A stretch of DNA of 64,000 bases from Sisyra terminalis (Eukaryota; Arthropoda; Insecta; Neuroptera; Sisyridae): the NCBI GenBank assembly GCA_958496175.1, contig OY292275.1, forward strand, positions 20,708,001-20,772,000, written 5' to 3'. Shown here piece after piece: positions 22,151 through 32,040 of this stretch (positions within the stretch are counted from its first letter, which is position 1; every line of letters starts with the position of its first letter). The position numbers were made by a program, and so were the translations under genes. The notes beneath the pieces were generated by a model. The model saw only the letters and a program-made list of their open reading frames with translations. It ran no database searches and was not told where the DNA came from.

Positions 22151-22632
22151 AGAGCCCTGCCTGAGTAACGCTGGATGCGGTGAATATACAAAACAAATGT
22201 AAATACTTAATTTAAAAATAATGATTAGATACTTTATTTAATTGCAACTCATGTATATGAAATAGAAAAGATTTTCAATTGTACCAAACAGGTAGCAAAC
22301 ATTTTATTTTGAAAAAATGGTAAATGAAGATATTTGTCGAAAGTGAAGAATAGCTATTATTGGTAAAAATGATTGTAAAGTTTTTCATTTTTTTTTGAAC
22401 ATCAGTTATCTGTGTGGTAACTGTAGATCACAGAAAGAAGTTATTACAATTTTTGTTGTCAATCAAGTCTATATTTGTGGTAGAACGGAAAAGAACAAAA
22501 CTGAAAATTACGAATAGCGTTTTCCCATATTTTATTTATTACAATGAAATAGTAATAGCTGAAAATATGAAAGTAGGAGTATCATTTAAATACGTTCAAT
22601 AAAATTAAATTTTATTAAATATTTTACAATAG

Positions 22633-22763
22633 ATGCAGTGGAGGCATTGGCGACGTGGCAAGAAGTTCGTGTGCAGCAGAAGCGATTCATAATGAACACG
22701 GAAAACAATCGCCCGGAAAGGAAAAACCACATCATTCAGCAAAAGGCGTTTGGGATTAGGCAG
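22633..22763 (+). CDS. Exon-like island 3: 43-codon open exon
   Basis: The acceptor TTTTACAATAG is followed by a 131-nt block, clearly less AT-rich than its flanks, ending at CAG|GTGTAC. Read with one nucleotide from a previous exon it is fully open: it begins DAVEALATWQEVRVQQ, passes through RPERKNHIIQQKAFGIR and ends in phase 0. The composition is hydrophilic and protein-like. No domain is recognised. A decayed relative lies 600 bp upstream. This is the best single exon candidate in the 16-26 kb region. Confidence 0.35.
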
Positions 22764-23493
22764 GTGTACGGTATTTATTGAGTATTATTTGCTCTGATAA
22801 AATTGAGAACCAAAATAAATTTCATTGCAAGTCATGAACGTAAAGTATAAATGAATTTAGATTAAATAAAACAATAATTGTTAAGTAGTTTGTAAGTAAG
22901 GCATAGGAAATAGAGACGGAGAAAGTCGTTGAAAGGTTTCTAAATGCTTTTTGTAAATTTGAATTGAAGTACAATCCCCGGCTATATTAATAGACGCACC
23001 ATAGATTTTGAGGAAAATATGAAGTAATAGCTATTTCATTTTGTGTAACAATTTTTTATTCAATTTAACGTTCTTATAAAGATATAATTTTTTACACTTA
23101 TTACCAAATAATGTGGCAAAAAAAATTATATTTACAGAAAAATAACTTTTACGATAATTTAAAATATCTTCTTAATTATGGCAAACTTAATTGTTTAATA
23201 TTTAATTAAAAGCTCTTTTACTGCTATTAAAGCTTCAATCATTCGCAGCGTACTGTATATGTAGGAAAAATGTCCACTGCATTTGTGAATGTTGATTATA
23301 TTTATGCATATTTTTCAAAGGGTTATTTTTCTGATGTTATCACTTATTTAACCACGTTTCTCGCCATCAAAGCCCACATATTTTGAACGGGCTTAAAATA
23401 AGGGCTTTTACCTAACAATAGGGTAATGGGGGTAATAAAGAAGACTATACTGTTACGTAGAAGAAATATTTCCTAAAAACCTACTACTTTCAG

Positions 23494-23582
23494 TAATGCA
23501 AGAAGGAAATATTATAAAATTAAATTTAGTAGAAGATATAAAATTGGAAAAATACTTAAGTACGTCTAATAATTTCATCACT
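23494..23582 (+). CDS. Exon-like island 4
   Basis: A good acceptor (CCTACTACTTTCAG) and a consensus donor (CACT|GTAAGTT) bound 89 nt. In the frame of its ATG they encode MQEGNIIKLNLVEDIKLEKY followed by nine more residues. Entry needs one upstream nucleotide and exit is in phase 0, the same phases as the island at 22633, so the two cannot be adjacent exons. No homology is recognised. Confidence 0.25.
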
Positions 23583-24716
23583 GTAAGTTAAAGCATTTGT
23601 ATGAAACACAGATTTGAAAGACTAATTATTGGAAAGAAAGAATGTAAGTTGATAAATAGTGAATTAGTTAAAGAGAATTCTATAAACGTCCGAATAAAGT
23701 AAAAAATTTTGGAAATATAAAAATGAAAAGAAAAACGTTAAAAATTTAAAGCACGAACATGAGAAATTTAATCGCATAGAAAGTGATAAAAATGAAACAG
23801 ACTAAGATATAAAAAAAATTTCTCTGTATCTTAAACATTATTTAAAGTTACAAGATACGGTTCGCTTTGAAAAGTATCGAAAGTACTAGTAATTTTTTGT
23901 TAATAAGTAAAAGAAATAAGATGGAATATCGTAAATATTTAAAAGCAACTATAATAATCAAAGAAAAAAAATATACATAGTTGTTTGTAACAGTTGTGAT
24001 GGAAAGTAATAAGGAATAATATGGTCAGTGAGTTTTGTCACAGCAAAAGTAAAAAAAAAAACAATGGAAGTAGTCTAAGCCTTGAATAAAGTAAAGTAGT
24101 TTAGAATATAAAAAATTATTAACATTGTATGTAATGAAAATTAAGAATGTAACTGTTTACCAAAGAAAAGTATAAAATTGGACAAAATGCATTTTTAAAA
24201 GTAGGAAGAATAATGTGAAATATACAATTTGTATGTGGGAACGATTTGGTATAATAAAGAATTGGATTGAATTTTTTAAATCGAACTTTAGAAAGTGCAA
24301 TTCGTTTTATGATTGAAATATGATATTATTGGAAAAATGCATTATGTGTAATTTGTAGATTGAAAGTAATTTACGTAAATGTTACGAATAGAAGTAGTGT
24401 ATTATAATATATTCCAAGAAATTGGAAATATGTCATTGCTATAATAACGTACTGTGTGGAAATGTGAAAAGTGCAAAAAAAAGAAGACAGTACAAACACT
24501 TAATTAAAAGAAGCAATTGAAATTCTAATGAAGCAATTTACATTAACGAAAGCAATAATATTGTTCAGTTGCAAACAAGATATAACAAATTTAAGGAATA
24601 ATACTTTTGAGAAACAGAATCAGAAGATGGCTGTTTCTTTTACAATAAATCATATTTAATGACTGTAGAAATAAGAAATAAAAAGAATTAATTGAATGAT
24701 TAATTACTTACTTCAG

Positions 24717-24762
24717 GAAGGATGATTATGTGTTAGTGGATGTAGAAGAGGAAATATTTTGA
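24717..24762 (+). CDS. Exon-like island 5: possible terminal exon
   Basis: The acceptor TTACTTACTTCAG is followed by a short acidic frame (KDDYVLVDVEEEIF) closed by TGA and TAA. It could be a last exon of a + strand gene. It is too short to judge. Confidence 0.15.
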
Positions 24763-25240
24763 TAAAGGAAATTGCTTACGTCAAAATATTTGTAATATAA
24801 AAGAAGAAACAATATGGTTTTGGATGCGTCAATGCTAGGAAAAGTGTCATTGTGTATTAGTTTTACAATTTAAATCGTATATAAGTGTATAACTGGAGCC
24901 ATAAAGTTAATATAGGAAAAAAAGAAAAAATTAAACGATGTACGAACTGAGTAAAGAAAATAATAACGAATGAAATAAAGAAGAAAATAGAATAAAATAC
25001 TTTGCCTGATTTTGGTGCTTCTGAAAGTAATACACGAAAACAAGAAAGAAAGAAATTGAAAACAAAAGTTTGCGAAAGTTAAAAAAAATTAAAATCAACA
25101 TTAACATTTTGAAAAAGGGAAATGGAATGCAAATATTAATTGGCTCATGAAAATGCACAGTAGATGTTAGCGTGGCAGTAAATTTTTAGTTTGTGTAACA
25201 GTTTGTCATCACTAAGTAACTTTGTTGTATTATTGAAATT

Positions 25241-25302
25241 ATGTCTCAAAACGAGGAAGGTAATAATCAATTACTTAAATTTTGTGTTTTTGGAATTGGA
25301 AC
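25241..25302 (+). CDS. Exon-like island 6: possible first exon
   Basis: The ATG at 25241 (TGAAATTATGTC) opens MSQNEEGNNQLLKFCVFGIG and reaches a consensus donor, AAC|GTAAGTAA, in phase 2; an earlier GAAG|GTAATA is also possible. There is no recognised homology and no continuation was identified. Confidence 0.2.
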
Positions 25303-26369
25303 GTAAGTAAACAATGTTTGCCATTTTACTACTATTTGAATTGTAAATATTGAAAAAGAAAAGGCGAAAATTATGAAAACTCAATCTCAATTTAAAAATG
25401 TTAAATATTTTTATAATTGCTAACGAAAAATTTCTTCAGTGCATTTACTATGTAGATAACAAAAGGACCTTATGATAACATTATTTGTAAGGCAAGATGA
25501 AGAAATTATAATTTATCTATTTTAGGAAGTAATACTGTAGTATATAATCAAGATTATTTAAGTAGAAAGTTATGAAATAAATATTTTCGAAAATTAGGAG
25601 GTTCCTATATGAGGAAATAATAAAGAAAACTTTTATGTTAGCATTTGTGAAAAATTATCTTGACAATTGGAGAAGTAGTTTAAAGAGAAACTATGAGAAA
25701 AATTATATATTAATAACTGAAGTAATGTTAATTTTAACTACAAGCAATTTTTACAGTATGTATAAAGAACAATGTATAATGTAGTAGTAATGTATGTTTG
25801 AAAACAAAAACGTATAATAATAGTGTACGGACGGTACTGACATATTTTTCGCAGAGATAATTTAAAAAATTGCGAGAAAAAAATTGTTTAATTTTATATT
25901 TTATTTGAAAGAAGTAAAAATAAGTACCTAGATTTGTACAATATTTGTTATTACAAGATGTAGAAGTAAATTTACGCAAATGTTATGAATGTAAAAAATG
26001 TACTTGGGTAAATAAGAAAAAATGAATATATTTGTAATTTATTTAATAATATTTTAAAAACTTGAACAGCAGTGTAAAACAAAACTGTATGTTTTCTATG
26101 AAAAATAAAGAAATATATATATTTAAAAAAAACATTTTATTTTATTATACCTATAGAGAAATACAATAAATGAACTTGTAAAATTTTTCACTTTTAAAGT
26201 CATCAAAGATATAAACCACCTGCAGTCCATTCACTTCTATAACTGTTTCCTTCCAATTGCATGTACTAGTCCGTCGAAACTTATAAAGTAGTGATACGAG
26301 TTTAGTAAAACTGCAAAAAATGGTATAGAAATGTGGGATCTGCTGCGGTCAGCTGATTTTCAAATAACA

Positions 26370-27314
26370 TTAGGTGCCGAACCCCTGAGCGGGATTGATG
26401 TTTGGAACAGAATTCCTGTGAGTTTGGATTTTGGGTGACTGGGTGTTTATATTTGATCGGGCGCTTCGGAACGAGTTTTTGTAATAGGGGCAACCTCTAT
26501 AGTTTGCTGGGTGCGTACCCCCGCAGTTTACACATTTTGGCGGCTCTTTCGGCTTTTTATCACATTCGGTAAATTTGTGATGTTTATCGCACTTGACGCA
26601 TCTGGCGTTTAGGCGACAGTAATTTTTTGTGTGGCCGAAACGCTGACAATTAGTGCATTGTGGAGTATTTGGGTTTTTTCGGCGGGCCTCGACGTAGACC
26701 ACTGCTCTGTCCAGATGTTTTAGCTCAAAGATTTTGAGTCCTTCTTCTGTTTTAGGCATTAGCACTGCGCACAGTGGAGTTGGTTTTTTGTCTCTATTAT
26801 GCAATCTGGTTACGTTTATTACCGGGTAATTATTATTTTTTAGTATTTCCATAATTTCTTCTTCTTTCAACGAGTATGGAACGTTTCTGATGATAACAGA
26901 TAGGTTATTGTTGGTCGGATTTTTGAATGTGTGGTAGTTTATTTTATTTGAATCGTAAAATTTGGTCAAGTTGCGAAAGTCGTCGATTTTAGTGAGGTTT
27001 ATTTTGAAAACATTTTTGTTTTTTTGCGAGACAGTGAAATCTATGATTTGCAATTTTGTGATATCATCGACAAGCTTTTGGTAATTGTTAGCGTCGTGAA
27101 CAAAAATTGGGGGGATTTTTATTGGGTTTTGCTCTGGCATTTCATTTTCTTCATCCTCGCTGGATGAGAGGACTTGATATCGGTTTTGTGTCGTTAATTT
27201 GGCGAATTTATTGTTTGTTGTTCGAACAGCAACAACTCGCTTGCGAGATTTAGCCTGGGTCCAGTGTTTCGCTAATATTTCTGAATCGCTGTTGAGATCT
27301 GTGTCGTTTTCCAT
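26370..27314 (-). CDS. LINE ORF1: nucleic-acid-binding gag-like protein
   Basis: The 314-residue protein would coat element RNA and assist reverse transcription. The start is the ATG at 27314, after a GC-rich leader. An acidic, S/T-rich N-terminus is followed by a PRE_C2HC-type region (about 130-215, including PLCAVLMPKTEEGLKIFELK). Three zinc knuckles lie at about 220-275: CTNCQRFGHTKNYC (CX2CX4HX4C), CVKCDKHHKFTEC (CX2CX3HX4C) and CVNCGGTHPANYRGC (CX2CX3HX6C). This triple arrangement is typical of Jockey/X-element ORF1 proteins. The C-terminal tail is only about 40 residues, so the end may be truncated. No ORF2 lies downstream. Confidence 0.9.
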   Translation of the reverse strand: MENDTDLNSDSEILAKHWTQAKSRKRVVAVRTTNNKFAKLTTQNRYQVLSSSEDEENEMPEQNPIKIPPIFVHDANNYQKLVDDITKLQIIDFTVSQKNKNVFKINLTKIDDFRNLTKFYDSNKINYHTFKNPTNNNLSVIIRNVPYSLKEEEIMEILKNNNYPVINVTRLHNRDKKPTPLCAVLMPKTEEGLKIFELKHLDRAVVYVEARRKNPNTPQCTNCQRFGHTKNYCRLNARCVKCDKHHKFTECDKKPKEPPKCVNCGGTHPANYRGCPYYKNSFRSARSNINTQSPKIQTHRNSVPNINPAQGFGT

Positions 27315-27500
27315 TTTTGTTAATGTAAAGAAAACCTGTACTCACCCGCACGGGTGAGACCGGCGAGGCACACAGCTGTTGAACTGGGTAACTTTTGCAC
27401 GTCGCAGTTTGATTTTTAGATTTCTGCAGCACACTTTTAATTTTTATTTGTGATGAGTTTAAATGAATAACAATCAACAATTTGATACTCGTCCTCTCAC
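26370..27500 (-). mobile_element. 5' portion of a Jockey-type LINE (5' UTR and ORF1 only)
   Basis: On the minus strand a GC-richer leader of about 180 bp (from near 27500 to 27315) precedes an intact gag-like ORF1, but no endonuclease/reverse transcriptase follows. After the ORF1 stop at 26370 the sequence soon becomes ordinary AT-rich DNA, without a poly(A) tail. LINE copies are usually truncated at the 5' end; keeping the 5' end and losing the 3' part suggests later deletion, recombination or a chimaeric insertion. Its 5' end lies close to the solo LTR starting at 27558. Confidence 0.75.
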
Positions 27501-27557
27501 TTTGCTGGTTAATCACCGAAATGAAACTAAGAACTATAACAATATAAAATATAATAA

Positions 27558-28025
27558 TGTAACAGAAAGGGACAAAGTCTGTCTCTCTCTTTGTGCCATA
27601 TCTGCACGCGATTGGCTGAGTGACTTCTTTCTATCTCCCACCAATGCGAATGCACATATAGATTGTTCTAGAAACATCTTGTAAGTGATGGAACATTAAC
27701 GAACAATGGAGTACATTCTAGAATGTTGGGTTGCGGGTATATAAGGCGCTCAGTTCAAACCAACAGGACAGTTCTGTATCGAAATTCAGATTTGAATTTC
27801 CGTTACAACAAAGCAATTACAAAGCGATTATAATTGTGATTTGAATGATATATGTGATTATTGTAATTTAAGTGATTGTTTTCACAAGTGTAATTGTGTT
27901 ATAAAAAGTGCATACAAGTGTAATAAAAAAAGTGATTGTTAAGTGTAAAAGTGATTGTTTATTTCCAAAAGAAATTAAATAACGAATAACACCATCTTAA
28001 TACAGTTTTGAGACGTCACGTTACA
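27558..28025. mobile_element. Solo LTR, Gypsy-like, with heat-shock-element-like motifs
   Basis: The 468-bp unit starts TGTAAC and ends GTTACA (TG...CA with a 6-bp terminal inversion) and is flanked by a 4-bp ATAA duplication at 27554-27557 and 28026-28029. It contains a TATA box (TATATAAGG at 27738-27746) and, upstream of it, two palindromes TTCTAGAA (27666-27673 and 27716-27723). The second extends to TTCTAGAATGTTG, matching the alternating nTTCn/nGAAn heat-shock-element pattern. No internal retrotransposon sequence or second LTR adjoins it. The 4-bp duplication and TG...CA ends favour a Gypsy-type element. Confidence 0.8.
27666..27746 (+). promoter_or_regulatory. HSE-like palindromes and TATA box of the solo LTR
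   Basis: Two TTCTAGAA cores lie 50 bp apart. The downstream one (TTCTAGAATGTTG) is about 18 bp from TATATAAGG. The layout resembles insect heat-shock promoters, where trimers of nGAAn lie just upstream of TATA. Whether heat-shock factor binds here is inference. Confidence 0.5.
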
Positions 28026-28046
28026 ATAATATTAAAATTTTAAGTA

Positions 28047-28187
28047 TATACCCTAGAACGCGAAAATACAGTTTTGTAAACTATCTGCAGAACTGCTGAA
28101 GCTTTTATTCAAGGATTTTTCGGATGTTGAATATCCTAATAATGATAATGCTAAAAAAGGGAAACCATTTATCTATTTGTGGTATTG
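28047..28187 (+). pseudogene. Possible coding relic downstream of the LTR
   Basis: After a TAG, a frame of more than 40 codons reads through FCKLSAELLKLLFKDFSDV and KGKPFIYLWY to a TGA, with further stops beyond. The composition is more protein-like than in neighbouring frames, but no family is recognised and chance is possible. Confidence 0.2.
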
Positions 28188-28597
28188 ATGTGGCAACGTA
28201 GGGAATATTTTTTGAGGGAATCAAGCTCAAAATTGTACAAACTTTATTTAGCAAACAGTTTGAACTGATAAATAAACTGTATCAAAAAATGAATAAAGAA
28301 AAATAAGAAAATTCTTACATTTTTAAAATTTTTAAAACTTATTTATTTTAATATTTTATGGTTTTTGGATTTTTAAATATCTTTTGGGAGAATTAGTATA
28401 GGGCTTTAAAAAAAAGAAAAAGATGTTATTCAAGAGTGTAATCGGGGTTGTCACAGCAACCAATAAGTCTACACCTTTATTCCATTGATATTGCCATGTT
28501 TATATAAGTATATAGAGATATAAAGCTACTACACAATAAATACCACTTCATATCAATTTTTGATCAAAGTATTAAGATTAAGATAACATAAAAATTA

Positions 28598-28953
28598 AGG
28601 ATGGTTCAGTCTTTAATATTCATGCCAATTTCAACGAAAAAGAACATTCCTTACATTCTTTTAGTGCACTTGAAAATAGTCCTTTTTGAAACTTTGAAAC
28701 TTTGAAACGATATTGCGGGTGTCCTTTTGCACACAGGACTGAAATTCTTTCACATTACAATTCACGTTAGGGCATAGTTTTATAATCTTATGATAAAGTT
28801 ATCCCTTATAAGGGAAAGTTACCCCTCGAAAACGACCAATTTTAACGCAAATTTGGTGCATGCATTTTCACTTCTTTAACTTCCCATTTTAAATTCGCAA
28901 GGATCTAGCCATTAAATGCAATTAATTTTTATGCATATCGGTTTTGGATGATA
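28598..28953 (-). repeat. Left arm of the foldback element
   Basis: This segment is the reverse complement of about 30987-31341. The inner 260 bp appear identical base for base, including the internal palindrome CCCTTATAAGGG. The outer 90 bp are clearly diverged. Sequence identity ends abruptly at GGATGAT on the inner side. Confidence 0.95.
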
Positions 28954-29561
28954 CAAGAAATTCATCAAGAAATTCGACAAAAAATTTCATAAAATCGTCA
29001 ACTATATGATCGTGGATTGGAAATTCTGACAAGTTGAAAAAAAAATTTTTTTGCTTAAAGTTTTCTGGGACCTAATTTACACCATCGATAAAGTAATTCA
29101 AGCGCTATCAATTGAGCCTACTATCGTTAACCTACGATCGATAGCTTTCGTGATTTTCGACGTTAAAGTGCAAAAAAGTGTCAATTTTGGTCGATTTTAA
29201 AGCATATTTCGGATTTCGGCCGAAAAATTGAAAATGCCATTTAAGGATATATTTTTTAGGCTTCCTAGAGCCTAACTAAGCCATTCCCCAAAATCCTATT
29301 TTACGAAAATTCGAAGTCCTTCCCCGTTTTTTGAATTTTCTCATGATTGACGTCATTAGGTGACTTCACATATTTCCACAAAAAAAATCCACTCGACATT
29401 GTGTGACGTCACTAAACCAGTGAGCAAAAATAAAATGAAAAAATATAACGCATCGATCGATCGATCATTTCCAAAATGTTTGAAATTAAGAATTAACATT
29501 AATTAGATATATTATAAACTATAAGGAAGAGAAATCTATTATTAAAAATTACAAAAATCTT

Positions 29562-29633
29562 GGACTAATCGGGATGCGAATCTGGAACGACGGGTTCCGG
29601 CGGCGACGGCGACCTTAGCGACTCGGCTATCAG
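29562..29633 (-). repeat. tRNA-derived SINE head
   Basis: On the minus strand GATAGCCGAGTCGCTAAGG is an A-box region of the tRNA-Ser/Leu-like type. It is followed by a GC-rich variable part and CCAGATTCGCATCCCG as a B-box-like segment. The block is strikingly GC-rich in this AT-rich region. An AT-rich tail continues to the left. It is a SINE head rather than a tRNA, because the acceptor arm does not pair. Confidence 0.6.
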
Positions 29634-30276
29634 ATGATATATGTAAATGACGTTAAAACTCATATATAAACAATTCTAATGATATTTGTAGAAAATTGAA
29701 ATTTTTTTTTCGATCGAAATAATTAGAATTTTCCGACCATATTCGAATCATAGCTGCTCTATGTTAAGATCGGGAAAGTTGTTGAAAAATATGAGAATAT
29801 TTTAAGGTCTTTTATTCTTTTTTCGAAAAAACAAATTTGTGTTTCAAAAGAAATTCTTCAGAAACTTAAAATTTAAATATAAAAATAAAAAAACGACAAG
29901 GATATCAAAAAGTTATGATATTTTTCGATATTGTCTTTATCATATTATTCGATAATCAATAGAAAAATATTGAACCTACCTTACCTACCTTATCGTAGTA
30001 ATAATTCTATGTATTCCTATTAAAAAAAAAGCTCTGAAATATAAAATTCAAGAGGATAGGTGGGGTAAATCGAATTGAAACAATGTATTCAATTAAAATA
30101 AATTTATTAATGTTAAATATCAATTCAGTTTATAAGATAATACAATATTAGTTTTTCCATCATTACAATAGTTTATATAACTTATGTAAAGTATCAATTA
30201 ATACAATCATATACACATATATAGTAAGTAAAAGGCTTTTCTGATATTTTGATTATTTATCACTTTAATCACTTTA

Positions 30277-30638
30277 TCACTTCACGTGCACTGATTTAAT
30301 TATGTAGTAAATACACTCTTGTTCTTCTATGGAGATACCAATTTGGGAAATGATATCCTTGATGAATTTGATGAAAGATTCTGGAACGATCTGCACTTAT
30401 TTCTCAAACGTCCATTTGGACATAATGAACAATTCAAATCCTTTGAAATATTCTCGGTTGTCTTCGGTAAGATTCCTCTGAAAAGAAAATTTCAATTAGA
30501 ATAATATTTACAAATTTCAATAGCTCTAACACTTACTAAACATTTATCTCCCAAAATGATGATACTTTCTTCACACCTAACAAAACTGCCCTTGTCCTCA
30601 CTTTCAAGGAAAGTTAAATCAGTAATACATTGATACAT
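30277..30638 (-). pseudogene. Small two-exon gene with in-frame stop, unknown function
   Basis: Exon 1 (30638-30537; 34 codons from ATG, containing FLESEDKGSFVRCEESIIIL) ends at TTA|GTAAGTG. A 59-bp intron follows, with a CTAAT branch-like site and TTTTCTTTTCAG acceptor. Exon 2 starts at 30477 in the same phase (RNLTEDNREYFKGFELFIM...). A TAA at 30399-30397 interrupts the frame, which then stays open for 39 codons (containing VPESFIKFIKDIISQIGISI) to a TGA at 30279-30277. A minus-strand AATAAA lies near 30105. Consensus splice sites, matching phases and a frame open beyond the stop argue for a once real coding gene, now decayed or with a shorter product. I do not recognise the family. Upstream exons may lie at 30650-30900. 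Confidence 0.5.
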
Positions 30639-30900
30639 TGATTTAAATTTAATAAAACAAATCATATGTCCAATTTATAAGTTGTAAACTAGTTAACTTA
30701 CGCCGCAGCCCAATTTCATAGATGAATAAAGAGTGCCTAACTTCAACCTTTTCAAGAAAAAAAAAACGGATAATAACAAGGATTGCATTTCCTGGTAATG
30801 ATGCTTTTCCTCGACAATTTAATAACATCGTAACGTGTTTGTAAAATAAGGAAATTATTGTCCTGAGAGTAAATGGACACCCGTAATATCGATTCAAAGT

Positions 30901-32040
30901 TTCAAAAAGGACAATTTTCCAAAGCGTACAAAGGAAATATGAGATATTTTTTTTTCGCTGAATTGGACCCGAAAAATATAGACTGAATCATCCAAAACCG
31001 ATATGCATAAAAATTAATTGCATTTAATGGCTAGATCCTTGCGAATTTAAAATGGGAAGTTAAAGAAGTGAAAATGCATGCACCAAATTTGCGTTAAAAT
31101 TGGTCGTTTTCGAGGGGTAACTTTCCCTTATAAGGGATAACTTTATCATAAGATTATAAAACTATGCCCTAACGTGAATTGTAATGTGAAAGAATTTCAG
31201 TCCTGTGTGCAAAAGGACACCCGCAATATCGTTTCAAAGTTTCAAAGTTTCAAAAAGGACTATTTTCAACTGCACTAAAAGGATGTAAGAGATGTTTTTT
31301 TTACGATGAAAGTGGTATTATTATTATAGACTGATTCATCCTTAATCGTTGTGCATAAAAATAATTTTCATTTACATGCTATTTCCTTATGAAATAAAAA
31401 CGGGAAGTTTAAAAGCTGAAAATGAATGCATCAAATTTACATTAAAATTGGTTATTTTCGAGGAATGACGTTTCTTTATAAGGACTATTTTGATCAACGA
31501 ATTAATAAACAATGCCCTTACGTGAGTTTTAATGTGAATTTTTTTTTGTCCTTTGTGCAAAAGGATACCCGCAATATCGTTTCAAAGTTTCAAAAAGGAC
31601 TATTTTCAAGTGTACTAAAAGGGTGTAAGGGATTTTTTTTTCGTTAAAATTGGCATCATTATTAAAGACTGAATCATCCTTAATCGTTGTGCAAAAAAAT
31701 AATTTTCATATACAGGGTAGATCCTTGGGAAATTAAGCTGGGAAGTTAAGGAGGCGAAAATGAATGCATCAAATTTGCGTTGAAATTGGTCCATTTCTAG
31801 GGGTGGCTTTTCTCTATAAGAACTATTTTGTCTATTGGATTAATAAACAATGCCTTTACGTGAATTGTAATGTGAAATTTTTGTCCTGTGTGCAAAAGAA
31901 CACCCGCAATATCATTTCGAAGATTCAAAAAGGACTATTTTCAAGTGCACTAGAAGGATGTAAGAGATGTTCTTTTTCGTTGAAATTGACGTGAATATTA
32001 AGGACTGAACTATCCTTAATCGTTGTGAATAAATATAATT
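30901..32040 (+). repeat. Tandem array, about 3.3 units of 335-348 bp
   Basis: Units start near 30901, 31249, 31589 and 31924 (the last is partial). Each carries, in order, TTCAAAAAGGAC, GACTGAATCATCC-like, a TGCATAAAAAT-like segment, GGGAAGTTAA, and CCCGCAATATC near its end. Open frames of about 75 codons in two units are by-products of the repeat, not genes. Confidence 0.85.
30987..31341 (+). repeat. Right arm of the foldback element
   Basis: This is the inverted partner of 28598-28953. The inner part is identical to the left arm, whereas the neighbouring tandem units on the right are much more diverged from it. That points to recent duplication-inversion or to gene conversion between the arms. 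Confidence 0.95.

Larger units (their letters stand above)
16400..26120 (+). other. About 9.7-kb region with G over C skew on the + strand and exon-like islands
   Basis: Reading line by line, this stretch carries more G than C on the + strand (for example 10 G and 4 C in 24361-24420, 11 G and 6 C in 25021-25080). The sca region shows the opposite sign (for example 5 G and 10 C in 60541-60600). Such skews often mark transcribed strands, so a + strand transcription unit is possible. Within it are several short open islands flanked by good acceptor and/or donor sites, listed separately. Their phases do not chain into one gene, so this may be a decayed gene, several overlapping genes or chance. 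The 1.08-kb long-inverted-repeat element (19.52-20.59 kb) sits inside it. Confidence 0.35.
28598..32040. mobile_element. Foldback-type element: long inverted arms, 2-kb centre, tandem-repeat right flank
   Basis: Two inverted arms of about 355 bp enclose about 2.03 kb. On the right the arm sequence continues as direct tandem units, with CAAAAAGGAC recurring at 30903, 31251, 31591 and 31926 (periods of about 348, 340 and 335 bp), ending in a partial unit near 32040. Long inverted repeats made of tandem subunits are the hallmark of Foldback-type transposons. The alternative is an ordinary satellite-like repeat that was locally inverted. The centre contains a tRNA-like SINE head and a small decayed two-exon gene; I see no transposase. 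A target duplication could not be identified. Confidence 0.65.

Noticed and set aside
29440..29470. CGATCGATCGATC run
   Set aside because: It is a short simple repeat with no further structure.
30319..30504. 60-codon + strand frame with protein-like composition
   Set aside because: It is antisense to the spliced minus-strand gene relic, whose matching splice phases and 59-bp intron are better evidence.
31426..31994. Two similar + strand frames (73 and 76 codons) that look like paralogous proteins
   Set aside because: They are the same phase of successive units of the tandem repeat, so their similarity reflects the repeat and not protein conservation.
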